Shown piece after piece: positions 24,469 through 35,165 of a DNA stretch of 64,000 nucleotides. A model generated the notes under the pieces. That model saw only the letters and a list, made by a program, of their open reading frames with translations. It was not told the origin of the DNA and made no database searches. The stretch spans positions 59,704,001 through 59,768,000 of the forward strand of contig CM074864.1 of NCBI GenBank assembly GCA_037501455.1, in the 5' to 3' direction. Positions within the stretch are counted from its first letter, which is position 1. The number at the start of each line of letters is the position of its first letter. A program made the translations under genes and the position numbers. This stretch comes from Lantana camara. Its lineage: Eukaryota; Streptophyta; Magnoliopsida; Lamiales; Verbenaceae.

Positions 24469-27378
24469 GTGATTTTTTGGATATTAACCCAAGCTTCTCA
24501 CGAAGGAAATCAAAGGAGGTCTTGGAAAGCGACTTAGTGAAAATGTCGGCGACGTTATCCTTACTTCGCACTTCCAGAGCGTCGATGGTGTCATCAAGAA
24601 CCTTTTCTCTAACAAAGTGATGCTCGATCTCAATATGTTTGGTTCTTGCATGAAATACTGGATTATTTGTGAGCTTGATAGCACTCTGATTATCTCCAAA
24701 AAGTGTAGTTGGCTTAGTTATAGGATAATGTAGATCATCCGCAAGTCTTTGAAGCCAAATGCATTCTTGAGCAGCAAGAGCAGCCGCTTTGTACTCCGCC
24801 TCTGTCGTTGATAAGGAAACTGAATTTTGTTTCTTGCTACACCAAGAAATACCTGTACCACCACTGAGAAAAACATATCCTGAAGTGGACCTTCGATCAT
24901 CCAAGTCTCCGGCAAAATCCGCATCCGTGAAACCAACTAGAGAGGTGGTAGCTTTCTTCTTGTAAAGTAGGCCCATATCCAGAGTTGAGTTGACATATTT
25001 CAAAATCCTTTTTGCAGCTTCTAAGTGAGGCTTTCTTGGTGTCTGCATAAACCTGCTAACCAAACCAACTGCAAAAGCAATATCGGGTCTTGTGATAGTT
25101 AAATATAAAAGACTACCGACAAGAGCACGATAAGGCTGCGGATTGGCCAGAAGTGATCCTTCTTCACGCCTTAGCTTTATGTTGGCCTCTAGTGGAGTTG
25201 AACACCTTTTGCTTTGATTTACTCCAAACCGTTCAACTAACTTCTTGGCATAACTTTCTTGAGAAAGAAAGACACCACTTGCCAAGTTCGTCACCTCTAA
25301 GCCAAGAAAGTGATGCAGCTCCCCCAACTCTTAATATCAAATCTGATAGCAAGCTCATCTTGAAGTTTTTCAACTTCAGTTGCATCGTTGCCTGGAGGTT
25401 GCTCTATGTAGATGTCTTTGTCCAGCTCCCCGTATAAGAACGCATTCTTCACATCAAGCTGCCATAATTTCCAATTATGGAATGCTGCCAGAGCTAATAC
25501 CATGCGTACTGAAATCATCTTGGCCATGGGGCTGAAAGTTTCTTCATAATCTTCTCCATATTTTTGAGAGAAACCTCGAGCCACCAACCGTGCTTTATAT
25601 CTTTCGACACTCCCATCCGTTTTCCTTTTGATTTTGTATACCCATTTACAAGAAACGGGTTGCACATCTTTTGGCTTCGGAACAAGACTCCAAGTTTGAT
25701 TTTTCTCGAGTGCCTCCATTTCAGCATCCATTGCAAGCTCCCATTCTTTGTTTCCTTTTGCTTCATCAAAGGAACGAGGTTCCTCATCATCAATGGGACC
25801 TGCAAAGAAGCAAGAATATGTGCTTATAAAATTTTCATCTCTGTACCGGGCAGGTTTGACAACATTTCTTCGAGGCCTCTCGGATCTAGTTGCATCGGTG
25901 GATTCTCCTGGATGTTGCCCTTCAGATTGTTGAGTGTTTGAACTCCCCCTTTCACTGTGGTTCTCAGAAGGATTTTCTGTTACGGATAATTCTATGATTT
26001 CTGGGCTTGAGGTTTTAGCCCCACTTTGGTTAGTCACCTTCCCTTCGTAATACAGTGAAATTTCATCAAAGATAACATCTCTGGAGACAACAAAAAGATG
26101 AGTTTTTGGGTCCATACATTTCCAACCTTTCTTCCTTTCATCATACCCGACAAAAATGCATTTTCTCTCCTTTGCATCAAGTTTAGTTCTTCGGGAATCG
26201 GGTACATGGACATAGCAAACTGACCCAAAAACTTTAAGATGTTTAACATTAGGTTTTTCTCCAAAGATATGTTCGTATGGTGACTTCATATTAATTGGAG
26301 AAAGAGGCATTCTATTAATCACGTAAGCTGCACATTTCATACCTTCCGCCCATAGTCCTCTGGGCAAATTCTTCGCATGCAACCAACTTTTACAAGTTTC
26401 CGTCAAATGCCTAATCTTTCTCTCTACAACTCCATTTTGTTGCGGCGTCTCGGCACAAGTGAGCTCTCTCTTGATGCCATGTTTTCTGCAAAAAGTTAGG
26501 AATTCTTCAGAAGTAAACTCACCTCCGTTATCTGTCCGTAACCGCTTGATTTTGGAACCAAGCACTCCTTCAACCAGCTCCTTAAACTCCAAAAATTTGT
26601 TAAACACTTCTGATTTGTGCTTAACAAAGTACACCCATGTGAATCGGCTATAATCATCAATAAAAATCAACATATAAGAGTATCCAGAAAATGAGGGAGT
26701 TCTTGTTGGGCCCATCAAATCGCTATGAATAAGCTCTAATGGGGCCTTACTTCGAGAAGTGGATTTGTCAAAAGGAAGCCGATGTGTTTTTCCAAATTGA
26801 CAACCTTCACACACTTCTCCTCCACCAAAACTTGATAAATTAGGCAGGCCATTTACCAATTTTAATTTTACCATAGCCTTTAATTTATCCATGCTAAGAT
26901 GCCCGAGTCTAGCATGCCATAAGTATGCATTTTCATTGTTACTCATTTTCTCAATATATGAACCGGAAGCCGACAAAACAAATAAGTCATTTACTCTCTT
27001 ACCGGTGTGGACGACATCCGCCTTGAGCTCCTTAATGTTCCGTAAAAACTTCACATCACGTGGACCAAATAGCACAAAATTTCCAGCATCAACAGCATTT
27101 GCAACTGAGAAAAGATTTTTCTTCATACCTGGAACGTGGAAGATACTCTTAAGTGTAATGGAATCTTCTTGCTTTCTATTTATAACAACAGTGCCTTCAT
27201 TCTCCACGCGATGGACTGTGTTGTCGGCCGTCACAATTGCATCATTTCCACTATACTCTTGGAGATTGGAAAACTTGGATTGATCTCCAGTCAGATGATG
27301 GCCGCAACCAGAATCCACGATCCAGTCATTTTCAAAGTTGATGGATGCCAAGGCATCTACGGCTTTTGTCTCTGCCAC
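24464..27378 (-). pseudogene. Element E pol with RT core deleted
   Basis: 27378-25297 (693 aa) holds protease (DWIVDSGCGHHLTGD), the integrase zinc site and catalytic region ([40 protein letters not shown]) and the start of RT (LWQLDVKNAFLYGEL, IYIEQPPG). Directly after IYIEQPPG comes NDATEVEKLQDELAIRF, which in this family follows the catalytic YVDD box. So a stretch of roughly 80-90 residues with the YGLKQ and YVDD motifs is missing. A one-base frameshift near 25320 then moves the rest (25327-24464, RT thumb and RNase H with [14 protein letters not shown] and [10 protein letters not shown]) to another frame. Confidence 0.93.
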
Positions 27379-27443
27379 GAAGCATTTTCCCAGTCTTCTT
27401 CCTCCATAACCTTGTCGGCCACGTTACTCTCTTGTAATTTAGC

Positions 27444-28259
27444 TCAGCAAAATCTTTTGATATGCCCAGTTCTGCCACACCGATAGCATTTGAAAGTTTT
27501 CTTATTAGAGTTACTATTAGAAGACTCACCACTAACTCCATATGAGCTCGAGCTGTTTTGCCCTTGTTGACGCAGGGTCGGGCTATTTTGATTTTCTTTG
27601 CTCTTAAAGAATTTCCTTCTAGCCATAAGAGCACTCCCTTCTTCCTCCTTAATAGAGACACCGGCCATTTGTTTTGCTAGTGACTCTTGTGAAGATAGTA
27701 AATTCTCGAACTCCTCCAAAGATGGTTGTTGAACCCATCCTTGTATCGACGTAACATAGGGAATGTACTCGGGCTTCAATCCTCGAATAATAGTTCTTCT
27801 TATTCGAGCTTCGAAAATTGCTTCTTCTGGATTTAACAAGGAAATTTCCGAACAAAGATTTTTAATTTTAAGGAAATACTCAGAAATGGAAAGATTACCC
27901 TGCGTGGTGTTGGCGAGCTCATTCTCCAAAATTTGAAGTCGTGCTTCATCCTTTTTGTTGAAGAGTCTGTCAAGAGTCCGCCAAATCTCGTGGGCTGAGT
28001 TACACCTCATGATGTGATCGAATAGGCCTTGAGAAATTGACCACTTCAAAACGAACTCCGGCTTTGCATTCAATTGCTTCCATTTCTTGAGTGCATCGGC
28101 ATTTTCTGGCTTATCCGTGGGAGATGTTGTATTATTGCCATTAACAACATCCCATAAATCTTCACCAACGAGATAAGACTCCATACAAGTCCTCCACACC
28201 CTGTAGTTGGATTGGTTTAACAATTCGATACCAAGTCCACTACGACCACTTGAATCCAT
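27444..28259 (-). pseudogene. Element E gag, stop after the zinc knuckle
   Basis: The likely start is the ATG at 28259 (MDSSGRSGLGIELLNQSNYR). The UBN2 capsid domain follows (WRTCMESYLVGEDLWDVV, LENELANTTQGNLSISEYF, IIRGLKPEYIPYVTSI), then a basic region and one CCHC knuckle, CYRCGRTGHIKRFC, with a stop immediately after it at 27444-27446. The same frame continues for ~25 codons before a one-base shift joins it to the protease frame. In copia elements gag and pol form one frame, so this stop cuts the polyprotein; a gag-only product of ~271 aa would still be possible. Confidence 0.85.
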
Positions 28260-28321
28260 TTTTGAGGCACCGGTTGATTTTTCCACCAAGGGATCTTGAC
28301 ACACGATACTAGAGCCCTATG

Positions 28322-28333
28322 GCTCTGATACCA
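28322..28333 (-). other. Element E primer binding site
   Basis: On the minus strand TGGTATCAGAGC lies exactly at the end of the 5' LTR, a perfect match to the initiator Met-tRNA site. Confidence 0.9.
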
Positions 28334-28779
28334 TGTAAAAGTAAAATTATAACACAGCAGAAAGAAATAGAGAAAGCCTGCTGGCCCAAGATCGAACAAC
28401 CAAAGGGTGGATGAAAACAACCAAAGAAGAATAACCTCAAAAATAAAAGGGAATGATTCAAGAGAAAATATGTAGGAAAGAAGGCTTTTATTAGAGGACT
28501 TTAACTTACAACTTGGCTTGTTACAAATGGCAAATACTCACCCCTATTTATACTACTCAAAGGAGAATTCTAGTTATTAGATATTTTGATACATAATTCT
28601 AGATTTCCTAATAAACAATTATAGATGCTAAGATATTTCTAGATTTCCTAATAATGGATAGAGATAATATGGTGGAATCATCTAGAGAGATATTTTGGTA
28701 GAAATATCTAGACTACCAAAATATCTAGGCTTGGATTATTCTAGAGTTATAATCCAAAAAATCATCTTTAATTTTAACA
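28334..28779 (-). repeat. Element E 5' LTR
   Basis: This is the partner of 24011-24456. The minus-strand TATAAATAGGGG box lies near 28540-28552. Confidence 0.95.
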
Positions 28780-28784
28780 CTTTT

Positions 28785-29243
28785 CTCCCTACAAAAGCAA
28801 GTGCTTCCAACTTGCAAAAATTTCACATTGCTTTTCCCTCCACTAGTTTCTCCCTCAGCCACCCATCATCACATATCTTCACATTCAAAGAATGAATTCC
28901 GTACCAATGGAACACTCAAGCTAGTTGCCGATTGAAATCGATAAATTACCTGAGTAAATCTTGATACGATCATGTGTAGGGACGGAATTAGAATTTCTTA
29001 AATTTTTAGAGAAGGGATGAACGTCCCGATCAGCTTATAGTTGTAAAATTATAATCTATCGAAATTTGGTACATAAAAGCAACAAATTAATAGCAACTTA
29101 AAAAACTTGCTCTAAAGATCACATAAATTTAAAGAGTCGGCTACCCCCAGTTAGCCCCTGTAGCTACGTCTCTATTCCTAATTAACGAGCACTGAACGAT
29201 AGTATTAGGTAAAGGTATATATAGTTCAAATTGAACACCATCT
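28785..29243. other. Non-coding region with a possible MITE
   Basis: No ORF. A segment from about 28976 (TAGGGACGGAATTAGAA) to 29190 (GTCTCTATTCCTAAT) has loosely inverted ends and may be a decayed hAT-like MITE. I see no clear target duplication. Confidence 0.35.
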
Positions 29244-31354
29244 TCATTTTGTTGAGGACCATGCGAATTTATTTTTCTTGTCAGAGTACAACATTCGAGC
29301 AATTCTTCGTCGATTGGATGTCGAACCAGCCTGAAATGAAATTCATTTTTAAAAAAAAAATAAATATGATAATAAAATAATTTTCTCTACCCAATTAACA
29401 TCAATTAGTTTAGTTACCTCATGTATCATTCTCAACATCCCGATATCATACATCATCATAAGACAGACATAAACTCCACAGTCATGCCTACAATACATAA
29501 AAACAATAAGTGATTTTATACGAACAAATTCGGAATTTGCTAAATATTAGGGTAAAAAGATATGATGTACGAATACTTTTGAAAATATCATTTTGTGGTG
29601 TCGTGTTGTGTTTAATACTCGTACCGAACATTGTGTCTGACACTCCCTATGTGAGAAATAAAAAAAAAATAAATCGCATCAATGTATTTGTGTCGTATTT
29701 TGTCCGTATTAGTGCATCATTGACAAAAACTAACCCATTTTGTTGGATTGGAACCCAATTGGGTGTCTCGTACGTGAACATCTTCTCAATATTTCTAAAC
29801 TTGTAGCGTGAGGGTTCCCAAATCTCGAACAACTTTTGTACTCGACGAACCTTAAAATAATCCAAAAATGTCACTAAATGTACATGAAATTCATGAATTT
29901 ATATTTGAGTATTGAATGGGGTTATGTGTAATATTGGAAACTTACGATTCTTGTGATGAGATTCTTCCTATGTTGATTGAGTTTCTTTGAAGGCAATGTG
30001 TCGCATATCAGAACTTTTCTTGCATCGAAATCTATCACACACATATACCAATGGTGTTTAAGGTCATTGATGGGAATGTACAACTGTTGGAGATGATCGA
30101 CTTCATTGGTGAACTTGTCGTCCCCGACGAAGAACAGCTTGATTAGGTGTTCATCCGATGCATTCTTTTCGCAAAGTATCAAATGCTGCATTTGAAATAA
30201 ACGGGGATATATCATGATACGTACAGTGACAAAGTCAGAATCCCAGAGTAAGAAGTCATTTTTTCATGACAAAATGTATACTATAAGAACTTTTACTTTA
30301 TAATTTCTAATTTTATGTTGGATTGACCCTTTAACCCTCATATAAAATTGTTTACTTCATATAAGGGGTGGCCTGTGGATAGGAGAAGGCTCCACTGGTC
30401 TGATGAGTGAGTTGGAAATAATACCTACTTCAAATGTGAGTTATTATATAACCCAAGTCTATTATTCAAGTTCGGGCAATTTATTAATTCATTTTTTCAT
30501 TTTCACGAATTTAATCAATTGGAATAGAAAATTAGCTCGTTTATAATTTTAATGGTGAGGGAGTCACAACGTACTGTATGTGACTGTTACTACATATATT
30601 AGAATAATTTTAAAATTAATCACGGGTTGCTTCCTAACTCGAGCTTCAGTAAAAAAGAAGAAACTTACGGAAAAAAATGCTGGAAAAAGCCATCTGCCAG
30701 AAAAGTTTGTATTCCTCGTACGTAATGTGCACATGCATGCGACAGCATCAATTACCTAAAGGAAATGTCGATTTCATAAAGTCATGAATTGTTGTAACAA
30801 ACAAATTATTAAATTAAGGAAGTTGGTAAAAATAAAATATAAAAAAGATTTGGTAGTTAACATTACATCGGATATAAGATATCTTTTAGGTTCCAATGTC
30901 CGAATAGAACATCGTGTGACATTGCACAACCCGCTGAAATTCACAACTAATGTCCTGCCATATATTACAAGGAAAAGAAAAAATGAGAATTTTGAACTAT
31001 TTTTATAATATTTATGTATACGCGGAATAATCTATGATTTGATCGGGAAAAGATTTTTTGAAAGGACATAACTCATAAGAGTAATCAAATGATTTTTTTT
31101 TAAAAAAATGAAAATTTTAAAATTTCGGAGGTCAAAGGCTGGTCAGGGTAGACTGCTCCCACCCTAATTGACCTCATATCCATTATATCCGGACCTACGA
31201 ATATCTAAAATAGTGAAAAGAAAAAGAAAAAAAATATTAATATATGTATTACTTACTGCTGGTTTCTTCTGATATTAAACAAAAATCGAATAATATCTTC
31301 TTCAGACGACATAGGATTCAAAGGCTTATCGGTGGGAACCGACTCCAACAACAT
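29244..31354 (-). CDS. Ulp1/SENP-like C48 cysteine protease, seven exons
   Basis: Seven minus-strand exons with GT...AG borders join in one frame: 31354-31257, 30954-30867, 30755-30669, 30185-29946, 29850-29735, 29487-29418, 29330-29244. The sum is 786 bp (261 aa plus stop) and all phases agree. The protein is essentially a C48 catalytic domain: RTLEPKRYLISD then VIDAVACMC (substrate-binding start), LYIPINDLKHHWYMCVID (catalytic His before Trp), ICDTLPSKK (Asp region), and PIQQNG joined to HDCGVYVCLMM (oxyanion Gln and nucleophile Cys). STSNRRRIARML lies near the end. C48 enzymes cut SUMO or similar modifiers from proteins. Such domains also occur in Mutator-like transposons, so it may be a host gene or a transposon-borne one. 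The first exon is the least certain. Confidence 0.7.
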
Positions 31355-33457
31355 TCTCCCCTTCGTTTCACTTTTTGTTTATAACAAATTAATTGAATTG
31401 GATAAAATTTGCTTAAATTGTCACACCATGTCAAAAGAATGGGAAATAATTGGATGGGGTTGTGTTATTGGTGCAAAGAATTATAGAAAAAGGAGGAGAA
31501 AAGTAGAAAATTGCAACAAAAGGAACTATTCAACCAACAAAAGGCAAAGAAACAGAAGAATAGGAAAGAAAAACTTTGCAGCAAAAGATTACAACTTTTG
31601 CATTGTCGAGTAAGATTACTCTTTTTTTGAGACAGAGCCAAAAAATAATTGATATAAAAAGGTAAAGAAACTATGCAATAACGAAAGAGGACCAAATATT
31701 TATATATATGTTAATTGACAAAAGGAGAAAATGGCACATTATAACGACATTGTGAGGCCTAAATGGCTTAATGCATTCGTTAGGGTGATTATTGGCACAT
31801 TTATTAATTATGGATTGTTTAAATTTGGTCCAATTATTTTGGTAGTTTGTCCCATTTGATTCAAATTTTTAGAGATGATTAATGAGCGAAAGAATTTACA
31901 TTTTTCGAATTGTATTCGTAGAGAAAACAAATAGTCCAGGTCATGCGGTATTCGAACCCGAAAATGTTATGGGCGGAGAGAGCTTTTACTTTTAACGTTG
32001 AGAGTTAGTGTTTTCAATACTTACTCGTTGAGTATACAAGGCTTGTTGTTGTGGGGCTTTTGATTGATGCCATGAAAAACCTAACTTTGTAACCTATTCC
32101 AAGAAAATACATATATGGTGCGGAGTCTTGTTCTTATGTAAATATATCTTAAAATGTGAGTAAGGTAGACAACTTGTATGGCATGATGCCGTAAGGCTCT
32201 CTATTCTATGTTGATAGTGATCGGCGGGAGTGGTTAATCGTTCCTTTTTTAGGATAATAATTTTAAGTTTGAAATCCTCTAACCACTATCTTCTATTGAA
32301 ATTAGTATGTCATCGTTAAAGTATAATGTGGTTAATAATCCAAACAAAGTAAAGTAAATTTCAAAAGGTTGATAGTACTAAAGATCGGACAACAGTCACT
32401 CTCACTTTAGAACTTTCTTCAGAAGAAAAACTCTTCGATAGGAATATATAATATCCCTGTATCCGTATATATACCATCTGCAAATTATAAGGTGGCTAAT
32501 AACTTAAATAAGTTCCGTAAATCTTAAAAGGTCGAGAGTATGCCTCGACCTAAAAACTACAACAACTAACCTTACACATAAATTTATAGTTTTAAGAAAA
32601 AAAACCCTTCGAGTCTAGTTCTCCAATGTCACCATGTGAGAAAATAATCAAAATTTTAACTTACAAAAACACTAATTATTTATTTAATAAACAAATTAAT
32701 TCAACAAGAATTAATTAATTAATATATTAAATCATGTGTCCTCCTAAAAAGGAGACTAGCGTGGCAAACTTTTGTGCTTGGGGTTAGGATGACAACATTC
32801 TGTGACCATTTCCACAACTAATTATTTATCTAACTATTAGAGCACAACACTCGAAAAACTAATCATTAATCAATTCATAATTCTCACTACAAAAACAAAA
32901 GGTGGAAAATGGCCGTGGCAAACTACTTTTGATTGGGATTTGCATGACAACATTGTGACTTGTCCACTTCCTCACAAACTTGTAAAATTGAAGTAACAAA
33001 TTGCTACAGAAATTTGAAATTATTGCTATCTTTTAGTTTGCTTATTGGTAAAAAATTGATCAGACTCAGCCGATACCAATTACTTATAATGATAATTGTA
33101 TGATTTAGTTAGGATGACAATTGTTTGCTATTATGGTTTCAAAAGTTTCCACGAATTAAACGACTGTCTTCAAATTTTATGTAAAAAAGATATAATTCGA
33201 AACACTATCCGTATATTTTAACAATGAAGTGATACTCCATCGGCATATAATGTTTATGAATTGCTTTCAACTACTAGACAACATTAATATATTCACGATA
33301 TTTAATTTTTATTAAAAAACTTAATACATATGACATTCAGAAAAATATTCAAATAGACCGAAAACAACAATAAAAAAAATACAAATTCAATTATACGGAC
33401 ATTAGAGTTGAGACATCACAAAATCCAAGTATCAAACTTAAAACGAGACCCCTCTTG
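31355..33457. other. AT-rich intergenic region
   Basis: The first few hundred bases would be the upstream region of the protease gene. The remainder has scattered poly-A/T runs and no credible gene on either strand. The open frame at 31332-31613 (+) is low-complexity lysine/arginine-rich sequence and is not supported. Confidence 0.5.
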
Positions 33458-33601
33458 TTAATTTTTCATGTACAGTCTCCATTTAGAAATCGAATCTCCA
33501 GTTTCAGCTATGTATTTAGCATCGGAAAAGTCTATCTTGAACGCACCAAGACCAGCAAATGAGCTGGTGTACACATCCGCATAAAATGCCCATCTGATGG
33601 A
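33458..33601 (-). pseudogene. Unrecognised coding-like terminal exon
   Basis: On the minus strand, after a possible acceptor (TGCACTTAG), 47 codons read SIRWAFYADVYTSSFAGLGA then FKIDFSDAKYIAETGDSISK and a short tail before TAA. The composition looks like protein (balanced, aromatic-rich) rather than chance AT-rich translation, and the frame ends in a normal stop. I do not recognise the family and see no convincing upstream exon before the viral block begins at about 33758. It may be the last exon of a gene whose 5' part was displaced by the viral insertion. Confidence is low. Confidence 0.3.
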
Positions 33602-33757
33602 CTAAGTGCAGCCAACATAGAAAAATCCCGACGTATCCAATACCTAGTATCATGTTCATGTCCTAATTTTTTTCGTCACATATACTTCCTAATAGTGACA
33701 TTTACGGAAACTTTTTAAAAGTAGTACATTTTTGACTTTGAATTCACAAAATGGTGC

Positions 33758-33782
33758 AAGACGTTGATTTAAAAAGCGTCTT
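33758..33782. other. Stem-loop at the left end of the viral block
   Basis: AAGACG ... CGTCTT form a 6 bp stem around a 13 nt loop. A related 25 nt stem-loop (19 of 25 positions equal) is found at the right end (42272-42280 plus 42281-42289 plus 42479-42485), split there by a MITE. Both are followed by a CCAAAAA phrase. Confidence 0.5.
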
Positions 33783-33869
33783 CCCAAAAACCATGACACA
33801 GCTGATATTTTATTACAAATCAATACTAGAAACTTTTGAAATATTATATTTTCACCCACAATACTTTTT

Positions 33870-34076
33870 ATGAAAAACTATAGTAAATATTTAACGGATT
33901 TATACAAAGAATATAATAACCATAAAAACTTATACTTAACAGCAAGAAATAATGGACACTGGTATATTGCTAGATATCATAAAGATTGGATAGACTATTA
34001 TCATGAACAGATACAAAAAAACTATTTCAATATTAAAACGATTTCAAAAATAAAATGGATAAACAAAAAAGAATAA
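33870..34076 (+). CDS. Viral small ORF A' (68 aa)
   Basis: A short basic protein rich in Tyr, Asn and Lys. Its LYLTARNNGH segment resembles LYLKAKNEGR in the small ORF at 41506-41697, so the two look like divergent versions of the same gene. Function is unknown; soymoviruses carry several such small ORFs after the movement protein. It overlaps the next ORF by 22 nt. Confidence 0.5.
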   Translation: MKNYSKYLTDLYKEYNNHKNLYLTARNNGHWYIARYHKDWIDYYHEQIQKNYFNIKTISKIKWINKKE

Positions 34077-34264
34077 AAACAGATATAACAAAATCAGGAA
34101 ATCGACTAGAAAGTGCATTAAAATACAAGTCTATTATGAAAAAGATATTCATATGTCCAAATGAAAGAAATGAAATTAAAAATATAACAAATAATGATAA
34201 ACAAATTAAAATAATAAATAAAACGTTTGTAGAAAAACTATATAAAAGGGAAATAAATGGATAA
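34055..34264 (+). CDS. Viral small ORF C' (69 aa)
   Basis: A lysine-rich small protein. Its C-terminus (INKTFVEKLYKREING) matches the C-terminus of the ORF at 41921-42205 (INNKFIEKIHEREINGPN), the best link between the two small-ORF blocks. Function is unknown. It is followed after 2 nt by the next start. Confidence 0.5.
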   Translation: MDKQKRIKTDITKSGNRLESALKYKSIMKKIFICPNERNEIKNITNNDKQIKIINKTFVEKLYKREING

Positions 34265-34266
34265 AA

Positions 34267-34593
34267 ATGGATCAATTTAATAAACAGATAAAACGAAGGG
34301 AATTAAGAAAGATACGGAGTATAATAAAACAAGAAACTCTAGTTCTAAACTCAATAACTCATCCAACAAACTACAAAATACAAGAAGAAATTCTTAATAG
34401 TAGAAAACGAAGAGAAAAACAACTCTTGAGAAATGAAATATACACTCCAGTTAATTTAATAAGATTAGAAAAATACATGACATGGTTAAAACAACATAAC
34501 GAACATGCAGAAGAATTTAGAGAACAAACTGAAAATACATTAAACTGGTGCAAAAGACTACGAACTAAAATAAATATACTTTCATCAGCATGA
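34267..34593 (+). CDS. Viral small ORF D (108 aa)
   Basis: A charged, probably helical protein beginning MDQFNKQIKRRELRKIRS. A short frame with an MDQ start at the equivalent place in the other block (42192) ends after 25 codons. Its stop overlaps the start of the next ORF (ATGA at 34590-34593). Function is not recognised. Confidence 0.5.
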   Translation: MDQFNKQIKRRELRKIRSIIKQETLVLNSITHPTNYKIQEEILNSRKRREKQLLRNEIYTPVNLIRLEKYMTWLKQHNEHAEEFREQTENTLNWCKRLRTKINILSSA

Positions 34594-35165
34594 GTTTTAC
34601 ACAAGAATTACAAAAATTTATAGAAACATTAAACGAACAAGTACAATCTTTAACTAATACGGTACAAACATTAACAGAACAATTAAAGAATACTAATGAA
34701 AAGATGTCTCAATTTGAACATACTATTACAAACATCAATAATAATCAAGAAATAGAATCATATTATAAAATAGATCAAAACATTTTCTCTTGTCATCAGG
34801 AGGGGGGAGAATATCCACATTTATTTCACACTACTACAAACCCACAATTAAACACTATTATAGATATGTTACAACAAATTCTTTTAGACAAAAAACAGAA
34901 TGTTATAAATGAAATTGATAATACACAAGAAATTCTAGATAAACTTCTACGAGAACTTAGAGGAAAACAAGTGGAAAACCAAATTGGTACATCTGAAGAA
35001 AAACAAATAATACTTCCTATGTCAAACTGTCAGGAATTATTAAAACAACTCAAAGAAGTTATTATACGAAAAGAATATTCTAGACATATAACTATTGCTG
35101 ATCTTGAAACATATTTTGGAAATAAAAATCCCAAACCTTTTCAAATAGAAGCTCCACGATTATAA
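34590..35165 (+). CDS. Viral coiled-coil protein, candidate virion-associated protein (191 aa)
   Basis: Residues ~5-50 form a strong heptad pattern (LQKFIETLNEQVQSLTNTVQ and on), so a coiled coil is likely. The size and the position directly before the coat protein fit the virion-associated protein of caulimoviruses, which oligomerises through a coiled coil and bridges virion and movement protein; similarity beyond that was not tested. A G-rich purine tract lies within the gene at 34798-34811. Its stop overlaps the coat protein start (TAATG). Confidence 0.6.
   Translation: MSFTQELQKFIETLNEQVQSLTNTVQTLTEQLKNTNEKMSQFEHTITNINNNQEIESYYKIDQNIFSCHQEGGEYPHLFHTTTNPQLNTIIDMLQQILLDKKQNVINEIDNTQEILDKLLRELRGKQVENQIGTSEEKQIILPMSNCQELLKQLKEVIIRKEYSRHITIADLETYFGNKNPKPFQIEAPRL
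34798..34811 (+). other. G-rich polypurine tract, candidate plus-strand priming site
   Basis: AGGAGGGGGGAGAA is a conspicuous purine run in an otherwise A/T-rich viral sequence. In Caulimoviridae, plus-strand DNA starts at such tracts and leaves a discontinuity. The role is inferred. Confidence 0.55.

Larger units (their letters stand above)
24011..28779 (-). mobile_element. Very young Ty1/copia retrotransposon E, defective
   Basis: A 4.8 kb element with 446 bp LTRs (24011-24456 and 28334-28779), flanked by CTTTT (24006-24010 and 28780-28784). I found only one LTR difference by eye (A/G near 24041 vs 28364), so insertion is recent. On the minus strand: LTR, perfect Met-tRNA primer site, gag, pol, purine tract, LTR. 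Internally it has a stop after the gag zinc knuckle, two single-base frameshifts and loss of the central RT. The contrast of fresh LTRs with a dead interior suggests it was copied by another element's enzymes. Confidence 0.95.
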
